64,000 nt of DNA from Lumnitzera littorea (Eukaryota; Streptophyta; Magnoliopsida; Myrtales; Combretaceae): positions 40,906,590-40,970,589 of the forward strand of contig JAMXBB010000008.1 of NCBI GenBank assembly GCA_024138015.1, given 5' to 3'. Shown here in pieces: positions 54,494 to 64,000 of this stretch (position 1 is the stretch's first letter; the number at the start of each line of letters is the position of its first letter). The notes under the pieces were generated by a model. It ran no database searches. It had not been told where the DNA came from and saw nothing but the letters and a program-made list of their open reading frames with translations. Made by a program: the position numbers and the translations under genes.

Positions 54494-57400
54494 TTACCGA
54501 TAGAAAATGCTCCCAACGAATTCCTTTCATTCTATTGGGGAAAACAGTTTCTAATACCCAACCAACATAACTTGCTTCACTTCCTAAACTTTCTCTACGA
54601 ACGAGCGAGGGGGTAAGCCTTCTTTATTTTTCTCACAAAATATATAACCCCATTTATTTTTATTAATGGGATTATTCAGTTCATTATCTAATCTTAAAAA
54701 TGATTATAAGAGTTAATCTATATGAGATTTCAAATAAGTATTTTTTTTTTTTACAATAAGATCAGTAATTGATAAAGGTTTCGTCAACAAAGCTGTAAAA
54801 CCGCCTTTTTTTTCTTTCCAAATATTTGTGAACAACATCTCTTAGAACCCGTGTTATGTCATGTACTCGAATCCATTGGTACGAGACATTTTCTTTCCCA
54901 AATGAAAGCTCCACCCCATGTATATGGAATGGAGAAAAAGGGCTCCCACGCCTTCCTATCTTTTTCTTTCTTTCTCTCTCTCTCTCTCACGACCTTTTTC
55001 TTTTTTTTTTTTTCAAACCTAACCTGAAAATTTCAAATTGTTACTTAATTATTTGGCCATAGATTATTATCGAAGGAGATGAACTGAAAAAAATTCAAGC
55101 AACTGGGCTACAGATACGCCATGCATAATCAATTAATTAAGATGTGTTTATTGCTATGAGGCAACAATGTATCCAGCGGTGTAATTGAGATGATTTCCGT
55201 AAACATAATTATTTGTGAACGATAATGATGTGATTAATTTACTTTTAAGTGTCCATCGGACGATTGATCGACTTTAATTTTAATGATACAGTGGCATATA
55301 AGAAGAAATAATTAATAATACGAGTAATTATCATTATCATTATTATTATTATTATCGTCACCCTCTTCTTCTCCATGACTTATTTTCTTCGTTCGTTTGC
55401 AGAATGACAACGACATAAAAAGCTATGAGCATGACGATAGTGATCCTCTTTTTTCGATGAGGCATCAGTGACGAAAAACAAATGATTACAACACGAAAAG
55501 TTGATAATTAGAACTATAGGATGTTGATTTATTTATGCTTTTAGTAATTTTGGTCTGCCACAGAGATTTTTTTTTTTAATACATTTTGTAGGAAAAATAA
55601 ATATTTCTTTTCCTTTTTTTTTTTTTTTCACTTTTCGTCTTAGTTAGATCAAGAACCAATATTTGATTGGATGCCTTTATCCATATTAACCCGTTACAAA
55701 ACACTCAGCAATAATTTACAATAAGAATAGCACCAAAATTCTGTCTTAAACAAAAGCAGGACAGCCACTTAATGCTAATGTCTTCTACGAATGGGTTTCG
55801 ATTTTCCTTCCTAGGGTTAGGGTTTGAGCAAACATTTTGGAGAAGGGTTTTGATTTAGAGGATCCAGGGTTTTTTACTAGCTGATGTCGTCTCTTACGAA
55901 TTTAAAGTTTGTTTTGTTCTTTTAACTTTACTTACATTGGATTCATCCTCAGATTGCATCCGTCTTTTATTGTTATTATTTTTTTTTTTTTTCAAATTTC
56001 CAAGCCTGGTGGATTAAAAACTGCCATATGTCAGACTTTGGTTTCAAATTATTATACATCAGCATTCACCTGTCACTGTTAAAACATCACAACAATATCT
56101 TTTAAAACCATTATAATTACTCAATAACAAAATCTTCAATCTAATTCTTTCAATAAAATATTTATCTTTTATATTAAATTAACTTCTTAAAAGTTCAATC
56201 TCCTAAATAAACTTAATTATCTCTTAGCTTATAATTCTCCTTGAGTCTTTACGATTCGTTCCATATGCTCGTGTGAATTTAAATGCAGATAAATTAAATA
56301 AAATCTATCGCTTCACTATTTGATTCTTTTTGAGTATCAAATATGTTCCTGTTTTAAACCAATCCCGATCAAACTACTACAAAAATTCAATATTTGCCCC
56401 TAATCACTCTTATTATTAATTTAGGAAAACTTCTTTTTTCGATTTTCTATGTAACACGCTGCACTATCACCTAGGCACCTATCTTTTGTTCAGGTTTAAA
56501 AGATCCACAGATTGCAACATCTATTTATAAGAAATTAAATTGAAAGTCACCAACTAACACGATAATAAAATCGACATATTTTTGCTACTCCTTGTCAATC
56601 CCCAGAAGTTAAAAAAAAAAAAAAGAAAGAAAAAAAAGAATAAGAAAAGTCAAAGCATGCCCTAACTTGGATAATTAATCAGCACACAATATTTAGTTTC
56701 GTCGGCTCACTCTATTTTAATTATAATATACTTGAAGTAGTTGTAATAAATATCTCTCTGGACCCCATAAATTCAATGTTCAGTGTTACCAGGTATACTT
56801 GGAAAATAAGAACGCATCCAAACTTTAAAAAGAAAAAAAGAAGAAGAAGAAGAAAGAAAAGAAACTGATGGTTTTTTTTTTTTTTATCTCTTTTTCTTTC
56901 TTATTGTTTTTTAGTGTAACATAAACGCTTGTTAAATTTATCGATATTTGAATTCAAAACAGACCATCCGAATCCATAATATTACACCCAAAAATATTGC
57001 ACTATAAAATTTCTTTCTCCAATATAAAACCGAGTCTTATCTCTTAAATTAACAGAATACTATAGATTTTATGCTTTCGAACGGCCAAAAAAAAAAAAAA
57101 AAAGTCATCTCTACGGTATTATAAATTTTAATTAATTTTTCATATTTATCTATCATGTGTTTTGAAATTCTTTTTAATTAATTCTCCATTATAACTATCA
57201 TTCCTCATCAGATTGGATGAAGAGTTATCATGAAAATTGATTAATAATTATATATGTTAACGTAAAATTCTGATTTTATATGACTGCATTGAAGGAAATT
57301 TTGTACCATCAATATTCTCGATTACAGAATTAGAATTTGCAATGCTGTTTTAATTGTTGAGTTTTGCAAATAATACTTCTTTCATCCGTCCTAATGAGTA

Positions 57401-57937
57401 ACCTCACTAGTTGCATTCCTGGCACCTGGCTTCTAAAGGGAGCAGTCAAGCAAAACCCCTCCATTGACCATATGACAAATAAAGATACAATAAGCTTTAA
57501 AAAATAAATATTGACATTATAAGAAATTTAAATCCACAATTAACTAATATGAGAGCTTGCTGGTACTTTTTTTTTATTTTTTTAATTATCACTTAACGAA
57601 AAGATTTGAAAGAATCGCAACAAGGAAATAAAGGCAATTGAAATATCAAAATTTGCAGAAACCTCCATGTAAGTGAAATAGTTGTATAATTATTCCTGGA
57701 TAAGGATATTTTCTCTGGAATATAAATATCGACATGGCGGTCGTTGCATTAATATAGGGCCTTTCGGTTCATCCTCTTGATCTTAAAATTGAGCGTTTTG
57801 AATAAATATAACAGAAAGATGAATGCAACTAGTAGGTATAATATGCTAAGCCATTATAAACAAAGTTACAATATATAATATGGTTTTAAAAAAAAAAACA
57901 TATATAATATCAATGTAAAACAAATGAGAATCAAGTG

Positions 57938-57960
57938 TATATATATATATATATATATAT
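57938..57960. repeat. (TA)n microsatellite
   Basis: About eleven TA units. Confidence 0.85.
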
Positions 57961-58771
57961 GAAATCAACATGTATATATGCTTATTGATAAAATGACTTT
58001 TTATGAGTATGTCAACTCTATGGAACATTCATATTTTATGTATTCTTGTGGGACATGGCAAGAAACTTCTCATCAGCTTGGGGGAAATTTTTTTAGTTAG
58101 ACCTGATATTACGCACCCAATCTATTTTATAAGGACTCGTATATATAAAAATAAATAATTCAATTATTTTGGATGATATTATTTACGGATATACTCTCCG
58201 TCTCTGTTCTCCCTATTCAGCATTTATATTTGTACCCCATGATGGAAGTGGTGCAACTGTCAAGACAGCAAATCCATGCGATGCATTTATGTCGAAGATC
58301 TGGTGCATATCTACGTAGATTATAATAGCGATCGATATCCAAACAAAAGACCAATAAGAGAAGACCCTACATGTGACTTGTCGAAGTGTTTACGTCATGC
58401 GTGCTGCTTGATCAACGTTACATCATTGAAAAAGATTCGATAATATTACTACCGATATGAATGTGAAACCGTATTTATAAATATCGATAAAAATTTATTA
58501 TAAAATAATATATTAATACCATTAAAATCTTTTTCCATTACATCATGAATGGTCCCGTATATGCAGGGTTCATTCACCAAGCCCTCGAATCAATTAATAA
58601 GCAATGAAAAAAAAAATCTTTTATACTTTATAATTCATAAAAAAATGGAAATATAATTTGCAAAAATGATATATAAACTGAAATTCTTGGTCGAAACTTG
58701 ACAAAGATCTATGTATCATTTGTACAATTCCATTAAAAAAATTAAGGAATAAGACGCTTTACTATATAAAG

Positions 58772-58796
58772 TATATATATATATATGTGTGTGTGT
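58772..58796. repeat. (TA)n(TG)n compound microsatellite
   Basis: TA units pass directly into TG units. Confidence 0.85.
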
Positions 58797-59127
58797 TTTG
58801 ATGTTTTTTGGGGTCTGAACCCTCGCTCCATCTATATAATATTTTCTATTTTACGAGATGAATTGGTCAGATGATGCAGAGGTGAATAACGCGTTAATAG
58901 ACTGCTGAAGTTTTGCCTATTGCGACAAATCCGATAATTAATATCGATTGGATTGTTTGGAAAAAAAATGTGGCCCTGCTTGTTTTTGGCATGTTAAATG
59001 ACGTGATTTTTTAATGTTACATTTGGTCAATATAATCGATGAAATGAAACGGAACAAAGACACATGGTCCCACATGTGACAAATCCTGAAGTAATCAACT
59101 TTCGTAATTATATATTAAACAAAATAA

Positions 59128-59440
59128 GGAACAATTATAATCACCATTCTAAAACTTTAAATTCATCAATGTATTTTAAAACCCTCAAACTTTAATAAAT
59201 GGATAAGTAAAAGACATTTTTTCTTAAGTTAAAAAAAGTCATATTATTATTAAAATTTAAAAAGTTTTAAAATATATTTTAAAGTTTAACGAACGTTTAT
59301 ATATTAAGAAGGTTATTTTTAACTTATAAATATTATTTACAAATTTATTAAAGTTTACAGAATCTTAAAACATATTTTGAAAGTTTATGGATTAATTTGC
59401 ACATAAATTAAAGTTTAAAAGAATTATTTATATTTTTTCC
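59128..59440. mobile_element. Second fold-back MITE of the same family
   Basis: The arms are inverted copies of each other: 'aaactttaataaatggataag' on the left pairs with 'acaaatttattaaagttt' on the right. Sequence such as 'taaaacatattttgaaagttta' matches the arms of the MITE at 45,095-45,813. The ends are GGAAC and TTTCC. The flanks ACAAAATAA and TAAAAATAA agree at 7 of 9 positions, consistent with an old 9-bp duplication. Confidence 0.65.
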
Positions 59441-62400
59441 TAAAAATAATATTCTACCCATATAGATACATATCATATGCATAATCCCATTATAAGCGTT
59501 GGAATAATCCTAAGGAAAAATAATTCATCTTTCCAAGACTGAATATACAAATTTATGAAAAAAATAAATATACAGAAACATGTAAAATACTTCTTCTTTT
59601 TTATATAAATATCTCCAAAACGCGGGGGTTTTTTAACGGTGTCTATTTATTTATGAAGTCTAGCTAAAGGTTCGTGTGACATTATTATGGTTTATGGCTT
59701 TATACAATGCATGAAAGTTACCAACTAGGATATTGATCTCTAAGAAACCAAAGATTATTCCACTTCCACCTACCAATTCTTAGCTCTTGTCGTTGAACAG
59801 TCAAGGATTCTAAGAACATAGACGGAGTTGCTGGCTTGTTAAGTTGAATGAGTTGTTAGGCTTGCCGTGGACCTTGTATTTTCAGATTATTCAAGTGATT
59901 TATAAAAGAATTAAAAAAATTAAAAAAAACTATTGGTTACTTGAACCGACCGGGACCGGAACCATTTTCAGGTGGGTTAAGTTTGCAAGATATAACAAAA
60001 TCGTTAGATCAAAAGGACTTAAAAGATGTTATACCAGTTATACATATCAAAAGAAAGAAATTTTAATCTTAATAATACAAAATATGTGAGCATATATTTT
60101 TAATGATATGTTCTTCGAGTTGTCAGTGGTGCTAGTTTTATTGATCAATTATTATATATATTCATATATATGTGGACTATTCCCCTTCCTTTAAACTAAA
60201 CATATAATTCAACCTTTTCGTTGAATTACTCACTTTATATCGTAATCATTCTTTAAGAGTTTGTTGCATTTAATCCCAATCTTTTAATAATACTAGTTCG
60301 AAAAAGGTTTGTGTGCCTTTTTTTCAAGAGACTATAAAAATTTCTTTGGTCATAGAGATAAAGAAATGAAAGGCCACTTCAAAAGCAAACAACGCAATGG
60401 CTTGGATATGATATCTAATTGGATCTTACCAAAGAAGTCTTTTTGAAACTCCTCACCAACTGGTCTATATATTCTGGCCAATGTTCAAAAGTAACTTCGA
60501 AAAACAAGTTAAGAATTCAAGAAATAGGTCGAAGCAAGTACGAACAAAACATACTTTATACAGATTAAAAATAAATAAAATAATTAAGCAAATAAAGTAT
60601 AAAATTCTAATGATCCATTTGAGTGAATTATCTACAATAGCTAACCATTGTCACTAATGTTCAAATATAATAGTTACCTTTTACCATCAGCGGCGGTTAA
60701 AAATCGCCGTCCGATTATTACAATAATATTTTGAGGAAAAGAAAATATAACCTATATTTTACTGTTTCTATAATCAGCTAACCTGTAACTTTTATCGTAA
60801 CTAACTTATAACCCCGTATATCCCTCAATTGTGCAATTCTCGAGATTCTTGTTAAATATCTATGGGACTTGCATATGAACTCAAAACATTCTTAAACCCT
60901 TAGGAAACCCACCCTTGATCGAATACCTTATCTTCACTTCCAAACCCTACACGACGAAGCCCCAAGCCAGACGAAAGAGCGGGATTTGGGCATGGAGCGA
61001 TTTTGTGTTTTCCGAGGTCATGATATGGATTTAACGTTAAACTATAGCAAGGCATTTCATGATTGCATGACAAGGAAAAAAAAAAAAAATTCCAGGTCAT
61101 GCGTTGGCAAAAATACAAGTCGCTTGATTGTATAACTGCTAAAGATAAACTTTTTTAATAAGGGTTTTTTTCATACATATGTTATAACGCTTGCTTATAG
61201 TTTACTAACTAGGAAAATATAATGTCAAATTTATCACTTATTATTTGTTTCATTCAGTAAAAAGTATGTAAAATATTAATTAACAGTGTATTTGGATAGG
61301 TGTATGTGGACGGGAATAGGAGGAAATAGGGGGGAAAAAATGTGTTTAGTATTCAAGTGATGAGCAAAAATGGATTAAAGTGGAATAAAATGGATGGATT
61401 TCTGCTCAAAGTCTAATTCTTTTGTAAGGGGTGGAAATTGGGTAAATGATATTAGAATTATAAAAATCCCCCTGTAACATTGTTTATCCAAATAAAATGG
61501 GAGTAGTTTTTAACTAATACACACTTTATCTCTATATTTCCTTTTATACGTCTATAAAATAAAGGCAATGAAAAACATTTATGTCCATTTCCCTTTGATT
61601 TTCTTCATTTATTTTTTAATAAAGATTCATGATGTTTCTTCTTATCCCCACTTATTTCTCTCCATTTCAGCCTATTTTTATGCACTTTCATTTATCTTCA
61701 CTCATGTCTCGTCTCCGAAAAACTTTGTATAAGATACATTTAAATAATTTAAGTGGTGGCATAAAACATTGAGCCCAAATTATTGCAAAAGTGGCATTCA
61801 ATGACTTGAACTCAACTAAATTAAACCCGCCTAGTTTTGCTTTACTTAAAAATCACAACTAGTTAATAAAACATTGATGTTCAAATCCGGTTAACACTCA
61901 ATCTTAATTCAACTTGAATTTGAATCTTCTAAAATTCATTTTTCTACTAAAGTTCTTAAAATTACAAATTAATAGTTGTTATTGTATAATTTTTTAAAAA
62001 AAAATAATGTCATAATAATATCAAATGATATTTCAAAAATTTAAGAAATAATAACTATTTATTTGTAACTTCAAGAAATTTTAACAAAAAAGTAATTTAG
62101 AGAATTCATTTCTATTATGCTCAAGGAGTAAAAATTATGAAATTTGAGTTCAATTAGATAAACTGCTCAAATAATATGAATTAGAGAACTCATTTCAACT
62201 ATAGCTTTGGAGTTAAAGTAAATATCCAATCAAATCCGAATAGTTAACACATGTACATATCTAGACATAGTGTTGGTCCTACGACTCACTCTATCGGATC
62301 CTAACATTAGACTTTATAGGGACGACGAGTGCAGACTCATGGGTAGACCCGAAGGGTCCATGGAAGGGTCCCGATTCTTCATTTCTGGGCTACGGACTTG

Positions 62401-64000
62401 GTGAATCCAAGGAAAACGTTATTTATTTATTTTTTTTTAAAGAAAAAAAATGAAAATAACCCAATGTGAGAGAATTTAGGCGTGTCATAGATCTACTCCA
62501 AACTTATGAGGACCCTAGACTGCCTCCATGCATTCATTGTATGGGGACAATGCTTGCCCGGTCTTTATTTTTAAGATCTAACACCTACCAAGTCCTTTCG
62601 AGTCGAGTTTGGTTTGTGCCCACGGGTAGCTTCAAGTGAATATGAGGTAGCGCTTGTTTGAAAAATAAATAAATAAAGGAATTATTAATTCCGTCAGTTC
62701 GTGCAGGGCGGTTTTTCAGTTCTAGGAAAAGTATGGCCACGTTGACACTTACTGGACGCAAGAAGCCAAACTATGGAAGGAGATTCATGCGCAAGTGCCT
62801 GCCTGGACAGAAAACGAACCCATCCAACGTTAGCTGGGGTAACGTTGAAAACTGAAAGCATCTTTCGAATATTCCCATTTTAGATTGGCCCCCCTCAAAT
62901 GTCCGTACTTCCTGATTCACGTTGATTTTTAAGAAATACCATATACATTGTATTTGAGTTCCATATGTAGATAAGTGCGAAGACTTTGACTTGTCCTCTT
63001 GTTACTGCTTCTTGGTGTAGATTGTTTTAGGCAATCTTCTTGCCGTAGCTGTCGATTGTTTTGGTCATTGGTGTAACAACGTAGAAAATACAAATAAGCC
63101 TAGTTACTCGGACACTTATTGTAAGTTTAAAAATATTATTTAATATTTATTCATTATCGATTACGTATTTTATGAAAAATACAAATGTATGGAAAGATAG
63201 AAAGTTTATTTGTTTGATATCTAAATAGATATCTTTAACCTATGTCACACATTCACATTTTCCAAGTAAGGATTTGTAAGAATTTGATTATGACATTATA
63301 ATGGAGGCCTCATGGTAAATATGCTAATTGCCTTTACTCTTTCTGGAACTTATCCTGTTCGACAAAATGCTGTAAAGTTTAAATTTTATCCTAGTGAGAT
63401 AAGATGATGCGATAAGAGTAATGCTGGGGACGTTTCTTTAATATATAGTACATATCGGTACTAAAATATATTTAATATAAGATAAAATCTAAATTCAATT
63501 GTCCAACATTTATTGCGACTTCTTGGAATGGAAAAGTTTATCTTCAATATAGTGATGATCCCATGCAATACCCGAAAAAAAAAAAAAAGGTGGGTCCTTA
63601 AGTAATAAAAGTCATATAATAAAACAAGAGGTAATTAAGTTTTTAGCAAGGAATATTAAGATCTCAAGTAAAGGTTTAATGAAGGGTAATAACGGAATTA
63701 TAAGGAGATCTTAATCTAATTAGTGCACAAACTATCACATTCTTTTTCAAATACTTATTGGATTTCTTGTGCACTATAGGATTTGACTCCTCTCCTACAA
63801 ACTTCTAAGATCCTCAAAATAAGTAGGAATTTTATTGATTTTATTTTATTAAAGAAAAGAAATTTTGGATTAATATGAGAATTTTTATGATATAGCAAGA
63901 GTAATCCGTGTGAAAAAGGAAAACATAAAGTTTATGCAATCATAAAAGACCTTGGTAAGTGAGGATTTGATTTGCAGAATTTAATTTTTTTTTTTTTTAG
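59441..64000. other. AT-rich intergenic sequence to window end
   Basis: No intact gene was recognised on either strand. A GGCGG-TTAAAAAT-CGCC small hairpin lies near 60,693-60,712. An inverted pair around TATTTGGATA lies at about 61,292 and 61,485. A less AT-rich stretch at about 62,270-62,900 could be a decayed element or an upstream gene region but shows no recognisable protein. Confidence 0.45.

Larger units (their letters stand above)
54494..59127. other. AT-rich intergenic sequence
   Basis: No protein-coding pattern, LTR pair or tRNA was recognised. It holds T/A homopolymers, a CT-run at about 54,968-54,990, a (TTA)n-like run near 55,335-55,357, (TA)n at 57,938-57,960 and a TA-to-TG run at 58,772-58,796. 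A telo-box-like TAGGGTTAGGGTTT lies at 55,812-55,825. Confidence 0.5.

Noticed and set aside
60690..60715. GGCGGTTAAAAATCGCC hairpin as a CACTA-type terminus
   Set aside because: A single short hairpin without a partner end or CACTA motif.
60900..61118. 72-residue minus-strand frame
   Set aside because: No recognisable domain, no promoter or splice context; likely chance.
61290..61500. Possible small MITE with TATTTGGATA inverted ends
   Set aside because: Only about 10 bp match and no duplication was seen; too weak.

Overview
This window is a repeat-dense, AT-rich piece of a plant nuclear genome, most likely a flowering plant. The diagnostic content is: Ty3/Gypsy LTR retrotransposons of several plant lineages (Tat-type, Ogre-type, Tekay-like long LTR, and tRNA-iMet-primed gag-pol families), a hAT DNA transposon, Mutator-like fold-back MITEs, TG...CA LTRs with 5-bp target-site duplications (TSDs), and TATA boxes inside the LTRs. 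The species cannot be told from the sequence. I find no intact host gene; every recognisable coding region is a decayed transposable-element gene carrying stops and frameshifts.

Layout. Positions 1-27,080 are a three-level nest. The base is a gag-protease element (called GP-1 here, minus strand) whose 3' LTR lies at 1-367 and resumes at 25,104. Into that LTR inserted a Tat-type Gypsy element (Tat-1, minus strand, 368-25,098, TSD GGGTA/AAGTA). Tat-1 carries an antisense accessory gene at 2,074-5,004 with its own TATA promoter and at least one plausible intron. Two elements then landed in Tat-1: a complete plus-strand Gypsy element (Gyp-A1, 5,852-11,977, TSD CAATC on both sides) and an Ogre-type element (12,133-21,925, minus strand) that has ORF1 and gag but no recognisable pol.

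Positions 27,081-33,290 are single-copy-like flank interrupted by a hAT transposon (27,321-31,239) whose right end plus flank is tandemly duplicated. Positions 33,350-41,219 hold pieces of a second Tat copy, split by a second gag-protease element (GP-2, 33,862-40,370). The right LTR of GP-2 is itself split by a 3.1-kb solo LTR (37,167-40,283, TSD CTTCC). Positions 41,220-52,466 are a second, more complete copy of GP-1, holding a solo LTR (41,342-42,532), a fold-back MITE that contains the only assembly gap (45,129-45,475), and a minus-strand relative of Gyp-A1 (Gyp-A2, 46,890-52,217, TSD AAGTA). Positions 52,467-64,000 are AT-rich flank with microsatellites and one more MITE copy.

Taken together, the block Tat 5' end + GP-1 + flank occurs twice in direct orientation (about 24,260-33,290 and about 40,371-54,493). 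It shares the same internal insertion junctions, so this is an old tandem segmental duplication. Elements present in only one copy (hAT, GP-2, both solo LTRs, Gyp-A2) arrived later or were lost from the other copy. The most unusual content is the antisense, promoter-bearing and apparently spliced gene in Tat-1, the two gag-protease-only retroelements, and the fold-back MITE hidden by the gap. All homology calls come from reading translations and repeats by eye; no database search was possible.
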